Below, piece after piece: positions 25,855 to 36,625 of a DNA stretch of 64,000 nt. The first letter of the stretch is position 1; every line of letters begins with the position of its first letter. Position numbers and translations under genes: made by a program. The DNA comes from Pontederia crassipes (lineage: Eukaryota; Streptophyta; Magnoliopsida; Commelinales; Pontederiaceae). The notes below the pieces were generated by a model. It searched no databases. It was not told the origin of the DNA and saw nothing but the letters and a program-made list of their open reading frames with translations. The stretch spans positions 68,214,118 through 68,278,117 of the forward strand of contig CM060190.1 of NCBI GenBank assembly GCA_030549335.1, written 5' to 3'.

Positions 25855-27182
25855 TCAAGGCCTATTTTGCTCTTCCCCTTTTGGATTTTTCTCTGTGTTG
25901 CTTGGGAGAGAGCCCGGTGTACGTCCAGTTAGTTGTGCCGCCATCTGGCCCAATTGTCTTTCCAGATTTCGAATGGATGCATCCTGACTCGTGGCTTTAG
26001 ATTCCATATTCTTCTGCGACGCTTGCATTGTGTCTATGATCTGTGCCATCATCTACTGCATATGATTTGATGATTGATATTGGGGAGTATCAGGTTGCCT
26101 TTTCAGTATATAATCTTTTGATGGACCAGAAGATTGGCCTTGATTCTGATTATAGGCAAACTTCGGATTATGTCTCCAACCATAATCGTTGTTCTTGTAG
26201 GGCTATAATTATTGGAATTTCCCATTAGTGACATCATCTGCTCGAATTTTTAATTAAGTGACTCCAGCTGAGCCACTATTTCTGAAGACTGTATTCCTTG
26301 TGTAGCATGTACATCATGAGTTCGGCGAGGTGGTCTCCTTTCTTGACTTGACTTGAGGGCTACAGCTTCAATAATATCTTGTATCTCACTAGGACGTTTA
26401 GATCCCAGTACTGTCCCTCCTGCTGATTGATCGAGCTTATCTTGATCTGCAGCTCGCAATCCATGGTAGAAATCTTTCATCACTTGCCATTTTGAAATTC
26501 TATTGTCAGGAACTCTGGCCAGCAGTTCCTTATATCGTTCTCAGGCTTCATATAACATCTCGTTATCGTCTTGAACAAATGCCCTCAGCTCTCTTCGATA
26601 TTTGCCTGCTTTTTGTGGTGGGCAATATTTTCCAACAAATTTTTCTACTAGCTCCAACCAAGAATGAATCGATCCTGCAGGCAAAGTTTTAAACCAAGTG
26701 GAAGCTTTGTCACGTAAAGATTGAGGAAATAATAATAAACGAATAACTTCAGAAGAAACATTATTATTTCTAAAGGTGCTCAGAGTAGCAAGAAATTTGT
26801 CAAGGTGATCATGGGGGTCTTCATGAAATCCTCCTCCAAATTGGGATGCTTGTATCATCCTCACGATTGCGGGATTTATCTCAAAATTATTTGCGTTAAT
26901 ATCAGGCAGCACGATGCATGATTCTCAGTCACTGTATCTGGCCGAGACATATTCTCTCATAGAAAGTTCTGCTTCATCTTCTCGCCGATTATTATGTGGT
27001 GGAACCAGTTCATTTTGTTGCTCCAGTCTTTGATTGTCGCGTGCTTGTTCCGCCATTTTTCTTATATTTCTTCGTAATCGACGATAGGTTCTTTCAATTT
27101 CAGGATCAAATTCCAACAGTGGATTTGAACTCCTAGTGCGCTTATCAGAAGATTCCAGGATTGGTTGTGATTTAATTTTCAA
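25855..27182 (-). pseudogene. gag region of element C (fossil)
   Basis: Gypsy Gag on the minus strand. It starts MKIKSQPILESSDKRTRSS with LLEFDPEIERTYRRLRR, close to the Gag start of element A. The core follows (NPAIVRMIQASQFGGGFHED, RLLLFPQSLRDKASTWF, FVGKYCPPQKAGKYRREL). A C-terminal coiled-type segment, RNLERQLGQMAAQLTGR, matches the 'ETQIGQLANMISGR' area of element A. Not intact, but colinear over its whole length. Confidence 0.85.
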
Positions 27183-28668
27183 TTAGTACCTACAACAACC
27201 AATTTTCAGTAAGATAAAAGAATAAAATGAAAATATATACAAGAAGAAAGAAATTTAGATAATAGGTCACGAAAAATGAGTTTTTAAAAAGTCTTTCGGC
27301 CTGATAGAATTAAAATTAATTTTCGAGAGGAACTTTTCAGAAACCTAATTACGGCCGCAAACGGAGGTTCTTCAAACCAATACAAATACCAAATATTAAT
27401 ATTGACCGAAAGAATTTATGATGATGTAACAAACGGCACAAAATAAGTCTGAACTAATTTGCGGCCGTAAAGTTAATAATCAGACATAATAAAAAATTAT
27501 TTTCAGAGAAGAAATAAGATTGATCGGCCGTAATACAAAAAAAATTTTTTTACGGCCGAAATTAAATTAGTAATCCGAGGCTCGTTCGTCTGTAAAAATC
27601 ATAAAACAGTGTTGAAAGGGATTCAACGTGAAGGCGTAAAACTTGTTGGCTTATGGTCGAAACAACGTCGTAAAAATTAACACAGCGATGAATCATTTCG
27701 GCAATCAACTCCTCACATATAAAATCCTAGGCGTAAAGAACTAAAGTTGACAACCTTTGATCGTAAAACAGAACAGGGTTTCGGCCGAAATAAAAATCGA
27801 AACATCGACAAAATGACTCATTACAGCCGAGGAAGAGGATAATTCATATCGGCCGTAAAACAATGAGAATTAAGTCGAACGTGATCGTTGATGGCCGAGA
27901 AAAAAAATCACAAATAAATTGGCCGAAAAGGTCGTAATATGGCGTAAAAACAAATGTTCAAAAATTTTACGGCCGCAAAACCATGAGATCATTCTCGGCC
28001 GTAAACAGAAAACATGAGATCATTCTCGGCCGTAAAGAAGATTAAATTCTCGTCTGCAAGCTTAATCAATCATATCACAAGAGAATTCAATTTGATCCGG
28101 ATGAGGTGAATCTCGACCGTAAAGATAAAAATAGTCAATTAAGATGAAATGAGGTCACCTCGGCCGAGATGAAGTCAACAAGATTGGTCGTAAAGCAAAA
28201 CAGGGTTTCGGCCGAAATAAAGTCGAATGAAACTCTTACGTCGACAATTGAATCATTACGGCCGAAAGTGAATTAAGAAGATTCTTTACGGCCGTAAAAC
28301 AACGAAATCAAATCCATGACGTAAAACAATGTTCGGTTAAAAATATTACGGCCATAAAAATTGAAAGTTTAGAACTCAGAAATCATTCATTGCGAGGCCG
28401 TAAAATTAATAAAGCCGACACATTAAATCTCGGTCGTAAAATCATAAGTCGCCAGTGTAATTCGGAAAATTCAATCGACGTCGGATTTTAAACCGAAAGT
28501 AGACAAATTTTAAAAAAATTATCGTGACCTTTATCTGCAAAAGAAAAAAAAGTTAGTTTATTCACAAAAATAATTAAAACAATTAATACATATTTTATAA
28601 AGAATTATTTACACTTTATTTACATCTCCTAATAATTCATAAAAATAAAAAATTAATTAATAAAATAT
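27183..28668 (-). other. Untranslated leader of element C, CGGCCGTAA-rich
   Basis: About 1.5 kb between the primer site and gag without a coding frame. It is studded with some 25-30 short copies of (T)TACGGCCGA/CGGCCGTAA and one-base variants at irregular spacing. This is the densest part of the motif field that also covers the LTRs and the env-position region. Confidence 0.8.
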
Positions 28669-28686
28669 TCCCCGGCAATGGCGCCA
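28669..28686 (-). promoter_or_regulatory. Primer-binding site of element C
   Basis: The reverse complement reads TGGCGCCATTGCCGGGGA, six bases from the LTR end, as in elements A and B. Confidence 0.87.
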
Positions 28687-28692
28687 AAAACT

Positions 28693-30402
28693 TGATGCGT
28701 TTGATTTGTAACAATAAAATTTGCTAGCAAGTGCACTAGTCGCTCAAGTAATATAGTAATAGGAGTAAGAGTGTCGAACCCACGAGGAATATTATTAATT
28801 CAATATCTCGATTTATAAATTAATAAGAGAGGAAAAACATGAATTTTTGGAAAGAGGTTTTATGAAATAAAATAAGAAAAATAAGATAAAGATAAGATAA
28901 TGGTGTTGAAGTTAGGCCTTAGGATGAAAATAGATCAGGATAAATATTTGAACCATAAAAGATAAATTTAATCTTTAAAGATGGATTAGAAATTTTCTCA
29001 AGTTATTAATTTACAAGATTAACATCACAGAGTCCACGAACTGGTAATTCTGCTATTTAATCCGGTAAATCAAACTATCTTAAATTTAATCAAACCTAAA
29101 GTCCCACAAACTGGTATTCGTCAAATAAGATTGAAATTAAGATGTATTAATATGAAAATCCTAGACTATTAATCATTCCACAAACTGGTTAGATTAACAG
29201 ACCACATAAACTTGATTCTCCACACACTAGTTATCAAATTTATGTCAATTATTAATTTCACATAAAATCAATTAATTTAATTAATGAATTCTGAAATCAA
29301 ATAATTCACAAACTGGTAAGTACTCAATTCAAAAATCTAAGTAATTAAATTAAAAGCATTAAGCACAATTAACTAACTGATCAGAAAAGATTAAAACAAA
29401 TAATATAGGGTCCAAATAGTTTCCCTTCAATAATAATCTCCTAACATGAAATAAAAATATGGAGTTCATCCTAGAAATTCTGGAGAGATAATAACAAAAT
29501 AATAATAATTGGAAGAATTACACCCAAATAGATAAAAGCCGAAGCTTCGGATCACGGACAGACAGTCGGACAGCCTCTCGGACTTGATCAGGGTTGCGAT
29601 CAACTTCCAGTCGTCGCACCTCTCTCATCTTGGTCGTAGCCTGCAGAGCTCACGACTCGCCATGGAAGAAAACTTGAACTTCAGAGCACACATTGAAATG
29701 ACGGATTCTTCACGTATTTATAGGGTGCGGACGACCTTCAATTTGATCTCGGCCATAACATCGTACGGTTGACTTTAAAATTATAAGATAAACTCGGCCA
29801 AAGATAAATCCTTTTATCATTACGCCCAAAGATAAATCTTTCTTATCTTTACTCCCTTTGAATCTCGGCCGTAAGGAAAGAACTAAATCTTTACTCCCAA
29901 AGAGATAAAATTCATTTTACTCCCTCCAAATCTCGGTCGTAAGGAAGAAATTTAATCTTGTTACGCCCAAAAGATAAAATCATTCAATTGTTACTCCTTT
30001 TGAATCTCGGCCAAATTCATCTTCATGCCATTACGCCCAAAAGATAAAATTCTTTTATCTTTACCCCTTCAAATCTTAGCCGTAACAACGAAGATTCCAT
30101 ATCATTACCCCCTAGAAATCTTGCCTAAAATGACTTGGGTGTAAAGCCAAATCTCGGCCAAAATGACTTGGGGGTAAAGCCAAATCTCGGCCGTAAGGAA
30201 TAATTTCTTTGAATTTCGGCCGTGTTTTGAATTTTCCTGCAAAATAATTATTCAAATTTAATTAATCCATCCACAATCAGAGAATTAATAATAAATCCGG
30301 AATTACGATTAAAAATGACTAAAAATGATGCATGCCATGAACAAATTACAGAAAAAATAACTAAAATAATAATCTAAAATATGTTATATTTTGCATGCAT
30401 CA
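28693..30402 (-). repeat. 5' LTR of element C
   Basis: A 1,710 bp repeat, nearly identical to the left LTR (a few substitutions per 200-300 bp in the parts compared). It has the same TGATGCG...GCATGCATCA ends. A plus-strand 62-codon frame here is not considered real. Confidence 0.93.
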
Positions 30403-30654
30403 GTTATCCCAATCTGTTATAGCCTAATTTCAGTGAATTTCAGAAATTCCCAATGCATTGCTGAATTCTGCACTAAAAAATCTGATTAGTTGCAAATCTG
30501 CCATACCAACTAATATCCTTTGTTTCTCTGCAGGATTAGTTGCAACTAATGAAGATTAGATCACCCAAAGCTTTTGGATGAAATGCCAAGAAGATTCAAG
30601 TGCCCAATTCCATGTATTTCACTATCACCCACCCCTCTCCCTTGCCTTTTATTT

Positions 30655-30694
30655 TCAACACTAGGGATAGTGTTGAGAATAAGCTTGGGGGAGG
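30655..30694 (+). promoter_or_regulatory. Upstream hairpin + PPT-like module, element B
   Basis: A perfect 9-bp stem, TCAACACTA-GGGA-TAGTGTTGA, is followed four bases later by AAGCTTGGGGGAGG. It lies about 0.95 kb before the 3' LTR. Confidence 0.8.
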
Positions 30695-31605
30695 AAACCT
30701 GGTGCTTTTCTAACCTTTACATCATGTTTTCAATTGATTTTAATGTTCATATCATAAATCATACCAGGTTATCAGTAGATTTTGCAAGTTATCATTGGTT
30801 TTCACAAGTTATCACTAGTTATCACTTGGTTATTAATTTTTGGACCCAACTCAATTCTGAATTCATTTTAACTCTGAAATGGATAGAATACTTCATTTTG
30901 ACAGTGGGTGCACTCCAATACCAAGTCGCCAATTTGGCCATTAGCCTTCTTGCTTTAATTGGCATTATGAATTCAGATACATTTGAATAGCTGAAAATTT
31001 CATCTTTTTTAGGGTCACACTAGCTGATACTTATGGATTGAATTAGTAATATCAGATGTCTAGAAGGGAGTCAAGGCTCTTGCTGCCATGCTAAATAGGA
31101 AAACTTGACTTTTTGGATAAAAGGATCTAAACTATACTTGAGTTTGAACTATTGCTCATTTCATGAACATGATAGAAAAATGAGAAAAAGGAAAAGCAAA
31201 AAGTTGTATGCATGCATAGAAAAAAGGAAGAGAGCAAAACTTTCAAAGGAATCTCTCCTAAAGAAAGCATGAATAAAAATCAGGTGCTAAACATGTTTAT
31301 ATGCATTTCATGAATAAAAGTCAGGTGTTAAACCTGTTTAATCAATTGAAAATATGTTCATGAAGAGATTTGTAGTTCAACCCCTTTGTAAAGTTGACAA
31401 TTCCTATAATTCAAACATGTTATTGCTAGTACTTCTTCCATGGCTTAAATTTGCTTTAGCCTCTATGATTCCCTAGCTAGAAATTGAGTTTTTGGAAAGA
31501 ATGAAGTGTTGGCAAAGTGGGAAACTCATTGGATTCAATTCAACTAATCTTTGCTTCATTTGTGGACTTTTAATTCAAGTTTGTCCTTAATTTTTGAATG
31601 TTTTT

Positions 31606-31641
31606 TTTGAGGACAAGCAAAAGGCTAAGCTTGGGAGAGTT
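31606..31641 (+). promoter_or_regulatory. Terminal hairpin + polypurine tract, element B
   Basis: TTTTTTTTGAGGACAAGCAAAA keeps the GAGGAC loop region and an imperfect stem. It is followed by TAAGCTTGGGAGAGT abutting the 3' LTR. Confidence 0.75.
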
Positions 31642-34600
31642 TGATCACTTGCTGATCATTTGTAAGTTTCTTACTCATTTTAGATGCATTTCATTCATAT
31701 CGAGTCCCACTTTTGCCTATATTTAGGCCAATTATACTTGGAATGCATACATTGTGATAACTAGTTGATATTCCTCATTTCATACTTATTTCCATGTGCA
31801 TAGAGGTTCTGAAATGCCAAAATCCATTAATACTTAAATTCTATGCCAAGTTATCATTTTGAGGACAAGTTATCAGTCCTAAGTGTCAAGTTATCATTAT
31901 TTTGAGTGAACTGATTTTCAAGGGTTTTCTTACCCTAAATCCATCATTATCATGTATAAATCATATTTGGATAGTCACAACTCAACTTGTGCAAAGTTTT
32001 AAGCCCATTTGAACAAGTTATCATTTTTCCTTTGCCAAGTTATCGTTAAAGGGCAATTCTATCATTTTGACATGCAAAGCCATTAATTCTGCACAGGGAC
32101 CTTAAACAATCATCTTGTTATTGTTCTAACTCATTGCTGGTCAAATTTCATCAAATTTTATAACAAGTTATCATTTTTAAGTCATATAAGTTATTGTTTT
32201 TGGGCACCCAAGTTATCACTTCTTAGGAATCTCATTCATATTTGATTTCTGACCTCACTCACCTGTCACTCTAATCCATTTGATGCTTGAAATGCTTTGA
32301 ACCACCCATATTAGGACATTTTCCAAGATTTCCTTAAAGTTATCATTCCGGGCCCTTAAATTCATTTATATCGATATAAGTTTTCATTCCTGCACAACAC
32401 ATAATTCCATCTGATATTTGAACTAGTTACTAGCATTATCCTAATCTTTATTTGTCAAAATATCATTCAAAGGCTTTGATGCTTGCTGTTTGGGTTTTTA
32501 TAGCAAGGAGAAAAGGTGGCAAAAAAGTGGAAAAAGTAGGGGGGACCATCTACTTTTTCCTGCACAAAAAGGAATCTGCAGCTGAAATTTCTGCAGGTGG
32601 ACAGGTGGCTGCAACTAGAGGATTAGAACATTCTGATGCTGATCAAAGGGTAGAGAGGAGTCATATAAAAAGAGGATTTTCTAGAGGAGGAAAGGGGGGG
32701 GGGGGGCTGGACATTGGGGGCTGATCAGTGCAGGGTTTGGAGAAGGAAGCAAGAGTTTTGGAGTTGGAGTGGAAGTGCTGCTGGAAAACCTCTCGACAAG
32801 CTTCAATCCAAGATGATTTCCTTTTGTTCTTCACTTTATTTTGTATCAAACTCTGTAATTATGAGGAGCTAAACTCCATGTCTTCTAGGATAGGGTAGTA
32901 GTCTAGGTTAATTGTGGATGGATGTGGACATTTCTGATTTCATACACTGATTTCATAATTTCTGGTTTTCTGATTCTTGATTCTGCATTCAGAACTCATC
33001 TATTTCAGCCCTATTCTTGACATTGTATGATCTTGCTTATATCTACAACTGAGAGGTTGTTTATGATCTGTTCTTGATTCAGAAATGAAACAAGAATTAA
33101 TGACAAGTTCTAGGTCCAAATCTGATTTAGGAATCTGATTTTCATCTAATTTAGTTTCTGAACTGCAATTCTGATTCCTGATTTGAGAAATCTGATGTCA
33201 TTGTAAACCTCTCATTTCATTGGCTCCTGAGAAGTAGATTAAGTGGGTTCTTCTTATTCAAAAATGTAATAAGAGGCAATGACAACTTCCCTGAATCAAT
33301 TCTGTAAAAACATGCTGTGGTCAAATCTGATTTGCATTTTGAGTTCTGATTTTTATAGAATTTGCTTGTCATTGTGGAGTCCCAATCTTATATGCAACTG
33401 ATAGGTTAATTCCTGACTTCCACCATGTTCAGAAATGGACCAAGGAGCAATGGCAAATCTGAATTTCAATAAGTAACATGTGTTGAAATGTTTTCAATGT
33501 GTTGCTGAATTCTGATTTTTCTGAATTCTGAACCATTTGATTTCTGATTTGCATGAATCTGATTGTCATTGGGGATTGAATTAATTGAACAACTGAGAGG
33601 TTAGCATCTATCCTAATCTTGTTCAGAAATGGATTGAGTAGCTATGACAATCCCATGATTCAATTCTGCACTTGTAATTAGTTTTCTGATTTTTATGCAT
33701 TGTTGATTGCTGATTTCCCTGAATTCAGGAAATCTGATTGTCCATTGTTAAGTCTCACTTCAATCCACCATTGAGAGATGGTTTTAAAGCCTTCCTTGAG
33801 ATTCAGAGATGTGCCAAGGAGCAATGACAATTTCTGATTTCCCAAGTTGTGAAACTATGCATGTCAGTTCCAACTAATTAGTGTTAAGTGTGGACTTCAT
33901 TTTTAATTGCAGCTGAGAAGTTGAATCAAGGTCCTCTTGTAGTTTAGATATAAACCAAGGAACACTAACACTATTATTGGATAAGTTTCATTCATGCCAA
34001 GCAAATTGAAGTGATTTCATTATTTTGTAATCATACATTGAAGTTATCATTTCAGATTTTAGTAAAATTTCCAAAAAATCAGCAAGTGCCTTGATTTGTA
34101 CCTAATGATAACTTGGTTTTCAGTGAGGATTCATTTCTAATTCATCTTGACTAACAATCATATGACAATATAATGTTTAGTTCTGGTCTAATTGAGCTGT
34201 GAAAATAACCATTTTACAAGTTGAATTAGATTTGACTAAAAAGTGATAACTTGTCCATTTCCATCCATAATTAAATTAGATGAACCCCAACTCTTAGGAG
34301 AACCTTCCTCATTGATAGTTAAACCTTTATAACAATTAATTTAGCATTTATAATTCAGTTTTGCAAAAGTTTCCAAAATCCCAAACCTGTTATCATTCTG
34401 CACTAGTTAAAAAATCTGTTTTCATTTCAAATTAAAAATCTATTTTTGCCACCTTACTTAGGATTAATCTAAACTATTTTTAGGTAGTTTAGGACTTTAA
34501 ATCTTTGTGGATACGATAACTTGAGTCTACTACAACTTACCTGTGCACTTGCAGCTAGTGAGTTGGGAGACCAAAAATTGAAAATTTGACTCTTTCCTTT

Positions 34601-34644
34601 AATTTCAGCAAGTTATCACTACTCAATCCCAAATATCACTATCA
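31642..34644 (+). repeat. 3' LTR of element B (long form)
   Basis: 3,003 bp, starting TGATCACTTGCTGATCATT and ending AATATCACTATCA. About 33050-34000 holds an array of degenerate 140-195 bp units, each containing CTGAGAGGTT, then a CAGARATG motif, then AAGGAGCAATGAC or similar. Dozens of AAGTTATCA / TGATAACTT words occur in the flanking thirds. Confidence 0.92.
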
Positions 34645-34649
34645 CCTAA

Positions 34650-35544
34650 GTCTATGAACAATGAGTATATCCTAGTAGTTGTAGACTATGTATCTAAATG
34701 GGTTGAGGCCATAGCTACCCCCACAAATGATGCAAGAGTGGTGGTCAAATTCGTAAAGAGAAATATTTTCACCCGTTTTGATACTCCTAGGACAATTATA
34801 AGTGATAACGACACTCATTTTTGCTATAAGTTGTTCTCGAGTCTTTTGCAAAAATACAGTATTACTCACAAAGTTAGCACACCCTATTATGTCTAGACTA
34901 GTGGACAAGTAGAAATTTCTAACAGAGAATTGAAAAGGATATTGGAGAAATATGTGAATGCATCTAGGAAGGATTGGTCCTTAAAACTAAATGATGCATT
35001 ATGGACATACATGACAGCATTTAAAACTCCTATAGGTATGTCCCCATATAGATTAGTGTTTGGAAAAGCATGCCATCTCCCTGTAGAATTGGAACATAAA
35101 GCATATTGGGCTACTAAATTTCTTAACTTCGATATGAAATCCATTGGTGAAGACAGGTTGTTGAAGTTGAACGAACTTGAAGAAATTCGGGAAATGGCTT
35201 ATGAAAATGCCAAGCTATACAAAGAAAGAACCACGTGAATTCATGATAAGAATATCCTTTCCAAAGAATTTATCTCAGGCCAACATGTTCTTTTATATAA
35301 TAGCAGATTAAGGCTTTTTCCAGGAAAATTAAAATCTAGATGGACAGATCCCTTCAGAGTGGTCCAAATATTTCCGTATGGAACTGTTGAAGTTCAACCA
35401 CTATCGGGAGGCAATTCTTTTAAGGTAAACGGTCAACGTCTCAAGCACTACATAGGATTTAAGGTTGAAAAGGAAGGCCACTCAGTGCCCCTATTAGACC
35501 CTGAAGATGAAAAGGTAAAAGTCAAGCTAACGACTATAACTTAG
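34650..35544 (+). pseudogene. integrase core and C-terminus, element A (fossil)
   Basis: Continues the integrase of element A after element B. It reads YILVVVDYVSKWVEAIAT, then [48 protein letters not shown] and a basic C-terminal segment, [11 protein letters not shown]. Order and spacing match the integrase of element B. Not intact. Confidence 0.88.
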
Positions 35545-36625
35545 AACTACACTGTCTAAAACCCTTTTATTTTCTTTTAATAATGAGTTTTTAGTTAGAT
35601 TAAATTTGCTGTTTCAGAAATGTCTGTCACGGCCGTGCCTCACCATGTCACGACCGTGCAGACGCCAGAAGCACACGACCACACTTCAACAGGTTCTGTC
35701 ACAGCTGTGCAGAAAATTTCACGGCCATTCCCCACTTCCATACAAGGTCAACACGTGGCGATTTATTTAAAAAAAATGCGCGTGCCCTAAATGCATGGCC
35801 AAATCAGATGGTCGCGTGCCTTTGTCAAAAGAAGCTTCTCCGCCTCCTTCCTCCACAGGGTCGCTGCCCATCAACAATCATCGTCCCCCATCACCGGCGA
35901 TTGCCGTTGCCGCCGTCAATCTCCGATCCAGGAGCCGCCGCCAGCGCCATTCGCCACACCGACAGACGCGCCGCCGCTAGCGTCGTTCGCCCTTTTCTCC
36001 CCCGAAGATCCACCACCCCGTCGTCGCCGCCTCTTCACCGGCCGTCGACGATCATCGTCGCCAGTGCCATTCGAACCACCGGCCATCATCGTCGCCTCTT
36101 CACCGGCCGTCGGTGATCATCGCCGCCAGCGCCATTCGCACCACCGGCCATCACCGTCGCAGCCGTCAATCTCTGATCTAGGCGCCGCCACCAGCGACAT
36201 TCGCCTAATCGACTATTGGCCGATCTCGCCGGACGTCCGTCGATCATCACCAACCATCGCCACCGCCTAATCGACTATCGGCGCACCACCGTTCGGCCGA
36301 TCTTGCCGGACAGTAATCAACCAATCTCGTCGACCGATCTCTCGAAATTCATCGCCTTCTTCACCGACGATCAGCAATCACCCAAAGCACCTCCGCTTCC
36401 TTCTTCCACAGAGTAGCCGCCGCCTCTTCATCGGTCGTCGACTACCGGAAGCGATCGTCACACGCACGGCCGTGGTTCTTCAATAAGCCCCTGTATATTC
36501 GTGCATGGCCGTGCTTCTCCAGTGCAGCAAGCGTGACCACACAGCACATCCGTGACCCTCCATAGCACGACCGTGACAGTGTGCTCTTCTTGGACGCGAA
36601 TGTCAGCACCTGCACCTAAACGGAA
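35545..36625 (+). other. GC-rich, repeat-rich patch of element A before its env-position ORF
   Basis: Between integrase and the last ORF. From about 35780 to 36440 the base composition turns sharply GC-rich and Pro/Arg/Ser-coding in several frames. It contains degenerate units around CGCCAGCGCCATTCG and CACCGGCCATC. CACGGCCGTG words flank it on both sides (35628-35735 and 36458-36580). Overlapping open frames here are a compositional effect; I do not call a gene. It may be captured host DNA. Confidence 0.55.

Larger units (their letters stand above)
20040..30402 (-). mobile_element. Gypsy element C, Athila-related, gag and env-position ORF but no pol seen
   Basis: A 10.36 kb LTR element on the minus strand, flanked by TSD GTTAT (20035-20039 and 30403-30407). 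The transcriptional 5' LTR is the right-hand one. Reading leftward: LTR, primer site, a long leader, gag (27182 to 25855), a spacer, an env-position ORF region (about 25371 to 23300), an internal hairpin/polypurine module, a terminal module and the 3' LTR. I find no protease, RT, RNase H or integrase motif between gag and the ORF. The LTRs differ by roughly 2% in the parts compared, so it is the youngest of the three Gypsy elements. Coding parts have several breaks. Confidence 0.9.
30408..31641 (+). other. Element B 3' non-coding region with two hairpin-PPT modules
   Basis: Continuation of the element B 3' region after element C. No coding region is supported; a 138-codon frame across 30574-30990 overlaps the first module and shows no domain. 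The first module is at 30655-30694 and the terminal one at about 31608-31641. Confidence 0.75.
9799..34644 (+). mobile_element. Gypsy element B, inserted in the integrase region of A
   Basis: LTR retrotransposon fossil flanked by the TSD CCTAA (9794-9798 and 34645-34649). It begins TGATCACTTGCTGATC and ends CAAATATCACTATCA. Order: short 5' LTR, primer site, gag, protease, RT, RNase H, integrase, about 1.5 kb of non-coding 3' region, polypurine tract and 3' LTR. I see no env-position ORF. It contains a solo LTR of its own family and element C; without these it is about 11.5 kb. Sampled LTR stretches differ by about 5% by eye. It has a few coding breaks besides the insertions. It must be younger than A. 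Confidence 0.9.

Noticed and set aside
30574-30990. 138-codon frame in the 3' region of element B, considered as an env-position ORF
   Set aside because: No similarity to the env-position ORFs of A and C, and it overlaps the hairpin-PPT module.
35791-36270. Several overlapping Pro/Arg/Ser-rich frames in the GC-rich patch
   Set aside because: Open in multiple frames through base composition alone; no frame is favoured and none joins the downstream ORF.
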